Shown here: one piece after another, positions 7,501 to 15,871 of the stretch
Layout of the letters: each line of letters opens with the position of its first letter
Position numbering within the stretch: the first letter of the stretch is position 1
Source of the DNA: a virus
Strand: one strand, 5' to 3'
IMG/VR virus record: IMGVR_UViG_3300035034_001476
Location: 1-36,728 of that record
Length of the DNA stretch: 36,728 bases
Position numbers and translations under genes: made by a program
The notes under the pieces: model-generated
Told to the model about the DNA's origin: nothing
The model's database searches: none
The model's input: the letters and a program-made list of their open reading frames with translations, nothing else

Positions 7501-8343
7501 GAAGTTTTTATATGTTGCTTTTCTAAAATCTTCGAAGTTTGTATATTCTTTTGGATCCAATCCCTCAAGCTTCACTGATTCAGCCACCGCCTTCACGGGT
7601 GTTTCACGTGAAACCTCTGGCTTCACCCCCCCCTCTATAATCTTCTTCACGTCAGCAGTCTTTGTAGCCTTAGTGATATCTCCCACAAGGTTCTCTGCAG
7701 TCTTTGCATCTACTCCACCGTTCACAAGTATCTTCAGGATGTTCTTTGGTCCTTTTGTCTTTGCCAGCACGCTAATCTCGTCTGCGGTGATTTTTAGCCC
7801 CTTGATTACCCCTTTAGCTTTCCCTTGACCTCCTGGAATCATGTCAGCTCCCACGAGGGTTCCTCCGATTATTGTTGCCAGTAGGGGGTGCTTCTCTGCG
7901 TTGATTCCTACTTCTTCCTCTGCGAGCTTGTCGAGTGAGTCTTCTCTCTTTGTGTTGCTACCAAACAATACACGATCGAGTGTCGTGTCTTCTTTTTTGC
8001 TCAGGTCTTTGAGGTTGCTTGTGAAGTCTACTCCCGTTATTTTTTCCAGGGGTTTGTAGACTGTGTTGAGTACCTTTCGTCCAGCGAAGTCCAGGGACCG
8101 TGCGGTTCCTTGTGCGATTTCCTTTCCTACATCGTAGGTTGCTTTTGGTACTTCTCGGATGACATCTCTTACCCTTGTTTTTTCTGCAGATGGTTTGAAG
8201 TAGTCCGATATCTTTGTGGTGGTATTTTCAAGCTTGGTTTTCTTTTTCCCTTCAGCTTCTTCCTCTGGGGTGTACGTGAAAAGGTCCGCGATTTTACTTG
8301 CGGTCTTTTCAGCCTTTTTTCCAATGTTCTTGAATAGTGCCAT
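4558..8343 (-). CDS. Giant internal virion (polyvalent) protein with LPD38-like region
   Basis: The largest gene, 1261 residues. The N-terminus is basic and helical. Residues about 360-435 contain FIPVSVEERNGVYYVTDGHHRV, with the DGHHR motif of ParB-like nuclease folds. The middle (500-680) is helical. Residues about 690-1080 contain several hydrophobic helices and match the style of LPD38, a C-terminal domain of large polyvalent proteins carried in podovirus virions and delivered into the host. Such proteins often act as internal core or ejection proteins. Position between tail genes and holin fits that role. The domain name is from sequence feel, not a search. AAAGGA lies about 8 bases before its ATG, one of very few Shine-Dalgarno sites here. 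Confidence 0.82.
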   Translation of the reverse strand: MALFKNIGKKAEKTASKIADLFTYTPEEEAEGKKKTKLENTTTKISDYFKPSAEKTRVRDVIREVPKATYDVGKEIAQGTARSLDFAGRKVLNTVYKPLEKITGVDFTSNLKDLSKKEDTTLDRVLFGSNTKREDSLDKLAEEEVGINAEKHPLLATIIGGTLVGADMIPGGQGKAKGVIKGLKITADEISVLAKTKGPKNILKILVNGGVDAKTAENLVGDITKATKTADVKKIIEGGVKPEVSRETPVKAVAESVKLEGLDPKEYTNFEDFRKATYKNFNDSVEMGEKRGWSKRLDEGYKSMDNEKIYTDAYEMPFKDYIKKYEAYDINGGGGSTGTKDAHAVISKEYLEPTEADSWSTFRDDFTEPFDKKVTNQELKKYDKDFIPVSVEERNGVYYVTDGHHRVANNLRDGAGEIPVYLSSRDLQKIWEKANGQKISLDESKNVYEELFPKAPSLKSIQETWEKSNNVGDVTKKGERRFTSRVRTMAEELTPLLDGQKDVRSTEKLIEQADELIAKDLTEALAIARQGDSDLSVAIASRYIDESVKKAKAMPTGGEKLKLWDEIARVANETAEALTEHGRAIQSASILGKMTPEGMVRYVATKIKTHNRNVEQALEPGARSFLDNFKRGKVNDKVPELNAEDAKEIAEAMQEALDQKTPLEVAKAIRKVLDEKVNPKVPESLYSKLVTLWKAGLLTGLKTTGLNVASNTAHTGTEILKDVPGVLVDKVISLFTGKRSLGFTTKNQGKGMKEGVTKGWDYFKTGFDERDIGAKLDYKNISFGESKFAKALQTYEETIFRSLGAQDQPMYYGAKARSMYSQAIAQAKNAGLKGQEAKTFIENLVANPTDEMLKYALLDAETAVFQNKTALGDAAKVFQQKIPGGEVVLPFGKTPSAVATQLVNYSPIGIVKTIVQNIGKGKFDQRLFSQGMGRAITGTGAMYIGMKLGLNDMVTTSYPQSEKERELWELEGRQSNSIKINGKWRSPAVLGPIGYALVMGAYVQEGIEETGSFVGGLASSIPGTLQILTDQTFLSGINQAMEAVMDPKRSWNGYASSMAGSIVPTLISDIARSIDSNERRTATPMQRIKSRIPGLRQTLEPKVNAFGEEVETPAFFTTLLNPTRPTEPTTDLNDPVLKEMQKLRDEGYLVAPAQLGPSKGYKSLSPEENTKLWRIAGMAGKNQVDQLMKMKGWNDMDGEQKERTISNSIQDITTEARARIVVEAVSDLEGNEKKKRLKEMVEDGLLTKSVYKIYVDLENKL

Positions 8344-8345
8344 GG

Positions 8346-9356
8346 TTATTTTCCTTTGATTGCATTTAGTATTCGTTTAAAGAATCCAGGCTTTCCACTT
8401 TCTTCTTCTTCTTGTACATCTACCTCTGCGAATGGGTCAAATGGTTTTTCTCCTTCCTCTCCTGGATCAAGTTTTGTTATTGCTCCCGTGTATGGATTGA
8501 AGGTTGCTGTTGCGTTTCCGAGTGCGTCAGTTATAAGTTGGAGCTTTGGGTTGCTTGCGCTTCCCCCATCTGAGCTGTTCATTGTAGCTATGCTGAGTGC
8601 TTGTGCCAGTTGCTTTTCAAAGTTTGATTGATCCTGGGTATCTGCGAGCTGTTCTCTGTATTGTGTTGAGTACTCATTGATTGACTTGTCAGCTTCGTTG
8701 TATAGGTCATCCCAATATTGGTAGTCCAGGGATTTATCTTTCAAGCTGTTTTCTACCATCTTATCTATTTCTCCGAGGCTTCCGTTGTATGCGTTTGACA
8801 ATCCGTTTCTCTGCTCTATAAGGTTATTGATTACATTGTTTTGGTAGTCAGCTACCTTCTTGATGTCTCCTGTCATTTGAGAAGCTGACAGTCCTCGGTT
8901 CGATCGTATCTTGTATAGCTCATCATCTCGGAGCTTCTTCTCTTCATTTATCTGAGAATCGATTGAGTCTATTTCGGTCTTCTTGGTTCCAAGGTCGCGC
9001 TTAGTATACTCATCATCGTATGAGCTTGCTCGGAGGTCTTTCAGGTCATTGTAGGCGCTCTCTCGGTTTGTTTTGTAGGTGTCGAGGTCGGCTTTAGTCT
9101 TATCCATTCCATACAAGTCTGCTTCCTTTGGGGTGTCGTAGGTTCCGAATTCATCCTTTATGGCTGAAGTATAATCGTCCTTTGGAGCAACGAGTTTGTC
9201 TTGGTATTTCTCGAAGGCTTCTTGTGTCTTTGGACCGTACATCGAATCCTCCTGGATTCCTGCCCCGAGTTTGTTGAGTTGCTTTTGGAGGTCATGTGTT
9301 GACTTGCTTTTGTCTCCGTATGTAGCTGTTTCGTTTTGTGTTTCTTTGTAATTCAT
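8346..9356 (-). CDS. Virion protein with N-terminal peptidoglycan-binding domain and coiled coil
   Basis: A 336-residue protein. Residues 18-55 (STHDLQKQLNKLGAG then MYGPKTQEAFEKYQ) are a short peptidoglycan-binding 1 repeat. Residues 70-260 are charged helices with heptads, probably a coiled coil. Residues 262-310 are a Gly/Ser/Asn-rich segment including NPYTGAITKLDP, and the end is basic. It is two bases upstream of the giant internal-protein gene and downstream of the tail-fibre genes. An internal core or tail-needle protein touching the cell wall on ejection is plausible; the exact role is unknown. Confidence 0.75.
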   Translation of the reverse strand: MNYKETQNETATYGDKSKSTHDLQKQLNKLGAGIQEDSMYGPKTQEAFEKYQDKLVAPKDDYTSAIKDEFGTYDTPKEADLYGMDKTKADLDTYKTNRESAYNDLKDLRASSYDDEYTKRDLGTKKTEIDSIDSQINEEKKLRDDELYKIRSNRGLSASQMTGDIKKVADYQNNVINNLIEQRNGLSNAYNGSLGEIDKMVENSLKDKSLDYQYWDDLYNEADKSINEYSTQYREQLADTQDQSNFEKQLAQALSIATMNSSDGGSASNPKLQLITDALGNATATFNPYTGAITKLDPGEEGEKPFDPFAEVDVQEEEESGKPGFFKRILNAIKGK

Positions 9357-9363
9357 AATGTTT

Positions 9364-9564
9364 TTATTTTATATCTTTTTCAAGCTGATCAAGCGTTTTG
9401 AATTGTATTTGTGATTTTGCCATTTGTTCAAGGAAGAATTTCATTTTCTTCTCGTGTTGTTTCATGAGGTCTTCATTTTTCATTGCTTCTTCTTTGAATT
9501 TCTCGAACTCTTTTTTGTATTCCTTTTTCTTTGCTCGTATAGTTTTTACTTGGTTTTTATTCAT
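9364..9564 (-). CDS. Small coiled-coil protein (66 aa)
   Basis: A 66-residue, Lys/Glu-rich helix (KKEYKKEFEKFKEEAMK and so on) with hydrophobics at heptad spacing, so a single coiled coil. It lies seven bases upstream of the peptidoglycan-binding virion protein gene, in the same direction. It could be a small core component or assembly factor. There is no recognisable family. A/T-rich sequence makes this frame prone to chance openness, but the position with small gaps supports it. Confidence 0.65.
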   Translation of the reverse strand: MNKNQVKTIRAKKKEYKKEFEKFKEEAMKNEDLMKQHEKKMKFFLEQMAKSQIQFKTLDQLEKDIK

Positions 9565-9580
9565 ATCTTAATTCTAACAC

Positions 9581-9730
9581 TTATTTTTGTTTTTTACGCG
9601 ACCTTTTTGTGGATTTAAGTTTTTCCATTATTTTTTCCCTGTGTTTTTCAAGACTTTTTTCATCTCTCTTAATTCTCTTTTTTGGTTTTTTATGTTTCGC
9701 CTTTCTTATGATGTTGTGATTGTTTTCCAT
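9581..9730 (-). CDS. Small, very basic protein (49 aa)
   Basis: A 49-residue frame, MENNHNIIRKAKHKKPKKRI at the start and KSTKRSRKKQK at the end, ending TAA. About 40% of residues are Lys or Arg. Its ATG lies 25 bases inside the 3' end of the fibre gene, and it ends 16 bases before the coiled-coil gene, so it fills an otherwise empty 141-base gap. A nucleic-acid-binding or nucleoid-like packaging helper is possible. The low complexity lowers certainty, and GGAG sits only one base before the ATG, so initiation by coupling is assumed. Confidence 0.5.
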   Translation of the reverse strand: MENNHNIIRKAKHKKPKKRIKRDEKSLEKHREKIMEKLKSTKRSRKKQK

Positions 9731-10935
9731 GCTCCATTTAATCTTACTCTGATAACATCGTCACTTGTTCTATAGTACATCGACCCGTCCCTATAGTCTG
9801 ACCTGGCATCTGCCACGGATCCTGTCATTTGAGCTGGGTTAACAAACCCGGCGGTTACTTCCATGACTCCGTTTGTTATGAGAGCGTCTGCTCCTGATCC
9901 AAATTCCAGGGTTCCATTTATATCTATGTTTCCCCCAAGGGTTAGTATTTCGGATGTTACAAATGTATCCGCCCACACACTATGAAACTCTGACCCAAGG
10001 TCTCCAAGCCTCACGCTTGAGCCTATTGGCATGATATCCTTTGCTGTTATGTTCTCATCTGTAGCACCGTTTGCATAGAAATAATTAGTACTGTCTATAC
10101 CAAGAGAGGCTACCCCTAAAGCTCCACCACTAACAAACATACTTCCGCTACTTGAGGAAGCTTTAAAGAGCATTGAGGTTCCGTCTGCATAAATATCACC
10201 TATTGAGGTTCCACTTGCATTGTTGAAGTGCCACCCGTTCTCGTATCCTTGAGCGCGAAGAATACTTGATTTATATATTCGCATGTCATTGTTTGCCCCG
10301 TTGAGTTCTACTCTCGTTGAGCCTGTTGATGTTTTTATTGTCCCCCCTGTAATAGTCAAACCTACAATTGACCCGGCAGTGAGGTCCAGGGTTGTGATTG
10401 TATTGGTTTGTATTTCGTTTGCGGTCAGTGAGTTCGTTGCTATATTGTCCGCTGTCAAAAGTACCCCCACTCCACCCTTCCCTCCGAAGGCTTGGAAGAC
10501 TGCGCTTTTTCCTGAGGTTACGTTCTCTGCTACCGCTATCAGCATCTTGTTTGGACCCACTGCGTTGGCGCTTGAGGTTGTTTTTTGTAGGACTGTCTCT
10601 GAGACACTTACATCTATGTAGATGTATGTCACGCTCGACATCACTCCCGTGTTTCCTGAGCTGATTGAATACGTTTCACCGTTCTTAAACTTGATAGACC
10701 CTGCAGTCCAGGCTACCGTGTTGTGGTTTGTTGCTGAGAATGTCGCGTTGTATGACCACCCTTGAATTGAGATGTCTTCGAATCCTGATACTACCTCCGA
10801 CTCTACCGTAGTGAGTCTCCCCCCGTCTGTGGGTGAGAGGTCGTCAAGGCTTGTCGGTGACCCTACTATGTCGTCCCAAACTACCGCTTGTGGCAGTTCG
10901 ATGTCGTCTATAGTTTCTGGGTAGTATATTTTCAT
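9706..10935 (-). CDS. Tail fibre / appendage protein
   Basis: A 409-residue, Ser/Thr/Gly/Asn-rich protein with almost no Cys. Residues 150-200 hold alternating turns such as LTADNIATNSLTANEIQTNT and ITGGTIKTSTG, the beta-helical linker pattern found in phage tail fibres and baseplate appendages. Residues 200-345 continue as strand-turn repeats (GDIYADGTSM, VSGGALGVAS). The last 40 residues (YYRTSDDVIRVRLNGAWK) resemble the small C-terminal knob of fibre proteins. It lies downstream of the propeller-like tail gene. Host recognition is the likely job; the receptor is unknown. Confidence 0.8.
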   Translation of the reverse strand: MKIYYPETIDDIELPQAVVWDDIVGSPTSLDDLSPTDGGRLTTVESEVVSGFEDISIQGWSYNATFSATNHNTVAWTAGSIKFKNGETYSISSGNTGVMSSVTYIYIDVSVSETVLQKTTSSANAVGPNKMLIAVAENVTSGKSAVFQAFGGKGGVGVLLTADNIATNSLTANEIQTNTITTLDLTAGSIVGLTITGGTIKTSTGSTRVELNGANNDMRIYKSSILRAQGYENGWHFNNASGTSIGDIYADGTSMLFKASSSSGSMFVSGGALGVASLGIDSTNYFYANGATDENITAKDIMPIGSSVRLGDLGSEFHSVWADTFVTSEILTLGGNIDINGTLEFGSGADALITNGVMEVTAGFVNPAQMTGSVADARSDYRDGSMYYRTSDDVIRVRLNGAWKTITTS

Positions 10936-10937
10936 TA

Positions 10938-12374
10938 TTATATTCCGTTTAGAAAATCAAAGTATAAGTTGATTGATCGTATCTCTGGTGTGAGGTTTCC
11001 GTTTGGAGTGAGGTCTATTCGTACCTCGAATGTTTCCCCTTGACCTCCACACTTAAATGCTCCACCTGTTGAACCATCCACGTCTTGATCAAAGTCTGAA
11101 CCGTTTCGAAGGTCCAGGACGTTCCAGGTGTCTACTTCATTTCCTGTGAGTACTGAACTTCTCCATTTTACTGCATAAGAACATCCTGCTGGGAGTGAGA
11201 TTGTTTCTATCTTTATCACTTCCACCAGTTTATCCATTTGTCCTTTGCTCATGTTCAGTAGCATTGATTCGTAGACTGCTGGGGCTTTGTTTTCGGTGTC
11301 TATGATATCTATTCCATAGGTTGAACCGTCCTTCCATCCCACGTACAAAGTTTCCCCATCGGAGTTCACTGCCCCTATTTCTGTGCCTGTGAGCTTTCCA
11401 TGGCTTGGAATGTATTCCAGGTTGAGTGAGATTGAATCGTTCTTATCGAATCTCCCGACGGTATACACTCCATTTTTTGTACCCCCATTCATTCCGATGT
11501 GGACGATTGAATTATGGATACATGATGAGCCTGGGTTTGATGTGTCGGTTCCTGGGATCCTTTTGAATGGGTAGAACTCATTGAGGTTCCAGTATTTCAT
11601 TTGACCGTTTCCTCCGACTTGAGCGAGGAGTCCTCCTTCGAGCCACTCCATTGCATTGATTACTCTTCCTTGTGAGTCCTTTTTCCCGAACCATGAGTCT
11701 GCAAGTCTGTCCCATTGGAAGATGTTACCCTTCCCAAGTACTGACCCTGACCCTATGACTACTCTATCTGTGCTGGATCCTCTGTCTTTTATTGTTGTGG
11801 CTTGGGTTCCTGTTGGAAGGAGGAGGGCTGAGAAGTTTGCCACGTCCTGATAATCGTACAGGGCTACGGTATCTCCATCGAGTATAAATATTACCCCCAA
11901 GGCTTCCCACATTGTGTGGAGGTTTCCTGAGAGTCCATTGGTAAAGGTTCCCACGGTTGTGATATTCCCTGACCAGGTTCCTCCTGCATTCGTTAGGGTT
12001 ATTTTTTTGAGCTTTGTTTGAGTTGCGTACAGGATCCAGCTCTCGGCAGTTGAGACGTACTCGATCGCTCCTGTTATTTTTCCATCTCCATCAGTATATT
12101 TTAAGGTCCAGGTTCCCCCTGATTTTCTGTATATCTTACCCGTGTCTCCGAATGCATAAATAGCCCCATCGCTTGATGGAAATATTGCCAGGGGTAGGTC
12201 TGTTACGACTGAGCCTGAGTCTTTCTTTAGGGATTGCTGACATTTTAGTGAGTCTTCTCCGCTTCGGATATCGAGTCCTTGACCGTACTGAAACGCACCT
12301 CTGGGTCCGAGTCTTCCCTGTTCTACTATTCCTCCCCTGAAGGAGTTGATTGTGAGGGTTTCTGTATTATCCAT
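10938..12374 (-). CDS. Propeller-like tail / stabilisation protein
   Basis: A 478-residue beta-rich protein. The N-terminus NSFRGGIVEQGRLGPRGAF is typical of phage tail or stabilisation proteins, in which an N-terminal arm precedes a beta-propeller. Repeated blocks (IYAFGDTGKIYRKSGGTWT, TLYVGWKDGSTYGIDII) suggest blades through about residue 390, and a final beta domain follows. In podoviruses such proteins form the tail nozzle (tail tubular protein B type). The gene sits directly between the adaptor-like gene and the fibre gene with gaps of one and two bases, which fits a tail role. Confidence 0.75.
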   Translation of the reverse strand: MDNTETLTINSFRGGIVEQGRLGPRGAFQYGQGLDIRSGEDSLKCQQSLKKDSGSVVTDLPLAIFPSSDGAIYAFGDTGKIYRKSGGTWTLKYTDGDGKITGAIEYVSTAESWILYATQTKLKKITLTNAGGTWSGNITTVGTFTNGLSGNLHTMWEALGVIFILDGDTVALYDYQDVANFSALLLPTGTQATTIKDRGSSTDRVVIGSGSVLGKGNIFQWDRLADSWFGKKDSQGRVINAMEWLEGGLLAQVGGNGQMKYWNLNEFYPFKRIPGTDTSNPGSSCIHNSIVHIGMNGGTKNGVYTVGRFDKNDSISLNLEYIPSHGKLTGTEIGAVNSDGETLYVGWKDGSTYGIDIIDTENKAPAVYESMLLNMSKGQMDKLVEVIKIETISLPAGCSYAVKWRSSVLTGNEVDTWNVLDLRNGSDFDQDVDGSTGGAFKCGGQGETFEVRIDLTPNGNLTPEIRSINLYFDFLNGI

Positions 12375-12375
12375 A

Positions 12376-13038
12376 TTAGTTGAATCGTGAACTTGTAGCG
12401 TTTCCTATGAAGCCTCCTGGACCTCCTTCTTGAATTTGTTCCTTTACCATTGCCAGTATTCCTGTCTCTGGTCTGAATACATCTGCAAGTTCTTCTCTGG
12501 CTTCTCCATACTTCTTTGCTTTTCGGATAAGTTTTGCGAGTGCTACTTTTAGAATTGCTTCATCCAGCTCGTATGGTGTGATTGCTTCGTCTGTATCTGA
12601 CACCAGTTTCTGCCATCCTTTTACTCCATAGAGGTCCATGACCTTATCGTTTGCTGGTTTTGGGTGTAGGAAGTAATACCCGTTATGGTTTGCGTATATC
12701 AATTCGTCTGAGTCTGCTTGCTTGTGTTCCTGGAATTGTCCCCATGTTGTTTTTAGTCGTCCTGGTACATTGCCATTATATACTTCATCTGCTATGACAA
12801 TTTGGTAGATTGAGTTTGGTTTTAATCTCACCGCTCCTCCTGGATAGTCATAGTATTCACGGTCGTCTGAGGTTGTTATCTTCAGGGCGAGCTGTAGGAA
12901 GTTCCATTGGTGGTAGTTGCAAACCTGAACACCTCCATTGTTTATGGCTGAATCCTTTTCGGTGTTGGTCCAAAAACCTGCACTTACTGCGGATGATAGT
13001 CTCTCTGTTAATTCTTCTCTGTATTCTTGAAGTGTCAT
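12376..13038 (-). CDS. Head-to-tail adaptor-like protein
   Basis: A 220-residue mostly helical protein. The start MTLQEYREELTERL, the central RLKTTWGQFQEH, and the C-terminal helices with EAREELADVFRPETG resemble the phage adaptor (tail tubular protein A, gp4-like) proteins that bind the portal and carry the tail. The IYQIVIADEVYNG beta insert is also usual in these. The gene is one base from the propeller-like tail gene downstream and one base from the LamG gene upstream. Assignment is by fold and place, not by clear signature residues. Confidence 0.65.
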   Translation of the reverse strand: MTLQEYREELTERLSSAVSAGFWTNTEKDSAINNGGVQVCNYHQWNFLQLALKITTSDDREYYDYPGGAVRLKPNSIYQIVIADEVYNGNVPGRLKTTWGQFQEHKQADSDELIYANHNGYYFLHPKPANDKVMDLYGVKGWQKLVSDTDEAITPYELDEAILKVALAKLIRKAKKYGEAREELADVFRPETGILAMVKEQIQEGGPGGFIGNATSSRFN

Positions 13039-13039
13039 A

Positions 13040-15091
13040 CTATGTATATTTTATATTATATTCATCCCCATTGAAAGGATACTTTATCTGATAATCTGAT
13101 GACCTCACCAGCACCTCCTCTATTTCGAACAGTCCTACGACTGGGCTTGGGGTCAGTGCGTAGTCCAGGAAGATGCTTTGCGTTAGTGTTGTTGCGATAA
13201 GGTTCTGAGGTTCGGCGTAGATTGTCATTCCTATTCCCACTGCATAGGCTGGAATACTTGCGGTCATGACCTGCACCCCAGGTTCCAGTATGATTGGGAA
13301 CTGTATTGAGTAGGCTGGGATTGTAGCTATAAGGTTCTGCTCGTCTGGGATTATTTCTTGACCAATAACCACCTCACTTACTGGGAGGCTTGCTGTTACT
13401 TCCTGTGGATCCACGCTCACAATCTTACTTATCGCTGGGGTTGCTGTCGGTACAGTAAAGTTTGCGGTCTGAGTTGACGGTGTTATGAATGCATCGGGTG
13501 TCAGTACGTTTGCAGGAGGTGTGCTGAACGTCCCATTTTGCGCGTCTGGGGTGATTATGGCTTGACCTGTTGCGGTTGGTGATTGTGAGCTGAAGGTTCC
13601 CTCCTGGGTGTTTATGTCCAGGCTCTGGTCTGTTATGATCGAGCTACCTGGTAGGCTTGCTGTTACGTTTTGTGACCCTGGAGTTTCTGTGATGTCTGTG
13701 CTTGTACAAACACTTGGCACGTCTGTTGCAAAGACTGGTGAACCTGATGGTGTGAGTGTGTTTCCATTTGCTGAGGCATCAAGATATGTATCGTTGAATA
13801 TCCATTGACCTTGTAGGTTTGTTGTTGAGCCAAGAACTTTACACATATTGGCTGAAATCTCTGACGTTGTTCTGATTGTATCCCAGACTCTAACAAGCCC
13901 TGTTTTTCCATCGAAATATGCAGTAAGAGTATCAGGACGAACACCGATAGCAAAGTCTCCTCCTGTATTATCTATTGAAGTTGCCCCTGTTTGAGCAAGA
14001 GTTGTACTTCCTCCATCTACTCCGTTAATAGTAAATGAAGCGGTTTCAGCTGACACATCAACAGCAACAGCAAGGTGAACCCAGTCAGTTAACTGTGAAC
14101 CTGAAAGTGCGGCGTCTAACTCTATTCTTGTTTTGTTAGCACTGGAATCTTTATAATAAAACTGAAGTTTATTTGATGAGTTTAGGTAAAACGAATAACC
14201 ATACTGATTTGTTTTTGTTTTTCCAACAAGTCTTTGCCCAATTCCAGGACTTTCAAGCTTGAACCAACCCTCTATTGTAATATCCCCTGCTATGGCAAGT
14301 CCTGTTTGACTTGCATCAGCGATAGAAGCATATTGTGAGCTACCCTCCTCCAGGTCAAGGCTTTTTGTTGCATCGCTGTAATCACTATCTATAAGACAAA
14401 AAGTAGGGGCATCTGTCACAAAGGTTGCCGTGTTGTTATTTGTGAGTGTGTTTCCGTTTCCTGAGTTGTCTGTGAGAGCATTATTGAAAGCCCACTCTCC
14501 TTGCAGATTTGTTGTAGCTCCAAGTGCGAGACATGCGTTGTCTTGGATTTCTGATTGTGTTCGTATAACATCCCATATTCTTACATTTGCTATTCGCCCG
14601 TCAAAAAGGTTTGAGGTGCTACCACCTGGCTTTGCACCTATTCCAAAAGCTTCGGTGTTTGAACCAATAGCTGTGGCAGCTGAACTATTAGTTGTTGTTG
14701 ATTGTGCTACTCCATTTATATAAAAAACAACACTTGGAGTAGAAACATCAAGAACTGCAGCTATATGAATCCATTTACCAACGTCACCTGAAACAAAAGC
14801 TGTATCACATTCAAAACTTGAGCTATTAGATGAGTCATCTCCAATAGTAAAAATCATTTTATCGTTACTTGATGAAATCATCAATTGATACCCATCGTCC
14901 ACACCACCTGTTGTCTTTTTTGCAAAAACCACCCTGTTGTTACCTGCCGAGGCTAAAGACTCTTGTTTTATCCAAGCTTCAAAAGTGAGGTCTCCTGTTA
15001 TGCCAAGCCCTGTCTGAGAGGCATCAGTTATAGAAAAGCTCTGTGTAGAGTCTTTCTCGAGGTCTGCTGATTGTGTTCCAAAGTATGCCAT
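13040..15091 (-). CDS. Two-LamG adhesin-like virion protein with C-terminal repeats
   Basis: A 683-residue protein. Residues about 1-225 and 240-455 are two LamG/concanavalin-like domains, each with DASQTGL, then TFEAWIKQES or TIEGWFKLES, then GRIANVRIWDVIRT or GKTGLVRVWDTIRT, then LQGEWAFNN or LQGQWIFND. They are a clear internal duplication. Residues 460-650 hold about eight repeats of 22-24 residues built on Pro-x-x-Gln-x-hydrophobic-Thr-Ala-Ser (SQNVTASLPGS, EQNLIATIPAY, VQVMTASIPAY). LamG domains bind sugars or proteins. The protein may be a head or tail decoration used in adsorption; it lies between capsid and tail genes. Confidence 0.8.
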   Translation of the reverse strand: MAYFGTQSADLEKDSTQSFSITDASQTGLGITGDLTFEAWIKQESLASAGNNRVVFAKKTTGGVDDGYQLMISSSNDKMIFTIGDDSSNSSSFECDTAFVSGDVGKWIHIAAVLDVSTPSVVFYINGVAQSTTTNSSAATAIGSNTEAFGIGAKPGGSTSNLFDGRIANVRIWDVIRTQSEIQDNACLALGATTNLQGEWAFNNALTDNSGNGNTLTNNNTATFVTDAPTFCLIDSDYSDATKSLDLEEGSSQYASIADASQTGLAIAGDITIEGWFKLESPGIGQRLVGKTKTNQYGYSFYLNSSNKLQFYYKDSSANKTRIELDAALSGSQLTDWVHLAVAVDVSAETASFTINGVDGGSTTLAQTGATSIDNTGGDFAIGVRPDTLTAYFDGKTGLVRVWDTIRTTSEISANMCKVLGSTTNLQGQWIFNDTYLDASANGNTLTPSGSPVFATDVPSVCTSTDITETPGSQNVTASLPGSSIITDQSLDINTQEGTFSSQSPTATGQAIITPDAQNGTFSTPPANVLTPDAFITPSTQTANFTVPTATPAISKIVSVDPQEVTASLPVSEVVIGQEIIPDEQNLIATIPAYSIQFPIILEPGVQVMTASIPAYAVGIGMTIYAEPQNLIATTLTQSIFLDYALTPSPVVGLFEIEEVLVRSSDYQIKYPFNGDEYNIKYT

Positions 15092-15146
15092 AGTGATTGT
15101 ATTCCCATCCCCATCCCCCGTAAGGGACAGAGTGGAAACAAAATGT
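15092..15146 (-). other. Short leader between two structural genes
   Basis: This 55-base gap precedes the LamG gene. On the minus strand TCCC and GGGA flank TTACGG, giving a small hairpin, followed by a G-rich run and AATACAATCACT before the ATG. There is no reading frame and no Shine-Dalgarno sequence. Confidence 0.35.
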
Positions 15147-15569
15147 TTATCCCAAGTTTACGATCCCTTCAGCATTCCATTGAATGGTGAAGTTTCCGGC
15201 GCTTGAGCTTTTGTCGCTTCCGAAGTCCAAGTATGCAACGAGCAAGTCGTTTGCCGATACTCCTGTTGACTTGTATATCACTGCTCCTCGGGCGGTTATG
15301 GTTGATGATGACCATGTTACGTCATCCCCATCGTATACTCCCTCGTTGTCAGTGTTATCCTGAGTCACAGCACCGTTGGCAATTTCGGCTCCTCCTGCGG
15401 TGTACCCTGTTCCTGTTACCTCATTGGTCACATCAGCTCGGTCCACGTGAGTGTCCTGGTCTGGTGTGTAGCTCGACGTTACGAGCAGTACATTCATGGT
15501 GTCAGTATCAAGGTCGATACCTCCATTCATGATGTTCATTTTGAATGCGTTGTATATTACATCTGCCAT
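15147..15569 (-). CDS. Putative virion protein (140 aa)
   Basis: A 140-residue acidic beta-rich protein starting MADVIYNAFKMNIMNGGIDL. The pattern of a short helix, then DTDTMNVLLVTSSYTPDQDTH, then GTGYTAGG and VTWSSSTITARGAVIYKS, is common in phage structural proteins annotated as head fibre or decoration proteins. I know no defined biochemical role. It follows a small gene by two bases and precedes the LamG gene, so it is in the virion cluster. No start ambiguity is seen. Confidence 0.75.
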   Translation of the reverse strand: MADVIYNAFKMNIMNGGIDLDTDTMNVLLVTSSYTPDQDTHVDRADVTNEVTGTGYTAGGAEIANGAVTQDNTDNEGVYDGDDVTWSSSTITARGAVIYKSTGVSANDLLVAYLDFGSDKSSSAGNFTIQWNAEGIVNLG

Positions 15570-15571
15570 AG

Positions 15572-15871
15572 TTATGCTTCGTTACGTTGTGCTAATTCAG
15601 TTTCAAGGTCTGATATCTTCTTGTCGAGGATTGGAACCCCTGCAATGAATCTATCTCGCTTTGCTCCAAGGTGTGCAATTTGACGAGCCAGCTCTTTGTC
15701 CGTGAACTTGAGCTTCCCGTTTACATGCATCACTCCTCTTCGCGCTTCAATGATTGAACGTACTTCCATTTGTACATCGTATGGAAGCTTTGAGTAGCCT
15801 TTCTTTCGCTCTACCTTTGATTGGTTTGCGAAGTCCAGGGCTTTCTCTTTTGTTGTTTTGGTTGTTTTCAT
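15572..15871 (-). CDS. Hypothetical virion-cluster protein (99 aa)
   Basis: A 99-residue basic, helical protein ending in a coiled-coil segment (KKISDLETELAQRN). No family recognised. Its start follows a 44-base gap with a hairpin (CCCGA / TCGGG) and an A/T-rich stretch. The gene two bases downstream codes for a probable virion protein. It could be a small scaffold or joining protein, but nothing in the sequence decides that. Confidence 0.65.
   Translation of the reverse strand: MKTTKTTKEKALDFANQSKVERKKGYSKLPYDVQMEVRSIIEARRGVMHVNGKLKFTDKELARQIAHLGAKRDRFIAGVPILDKKISDLETELAQRNEA

Noticed and set aside
9706-9730. Overlap between fibre gene and small basic gene as evidence of frameshift extension of the fibre
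   Set aside because: The fibre ends with a normal C-terminal segment and stop. The basic frame has a different character and its own ATG.
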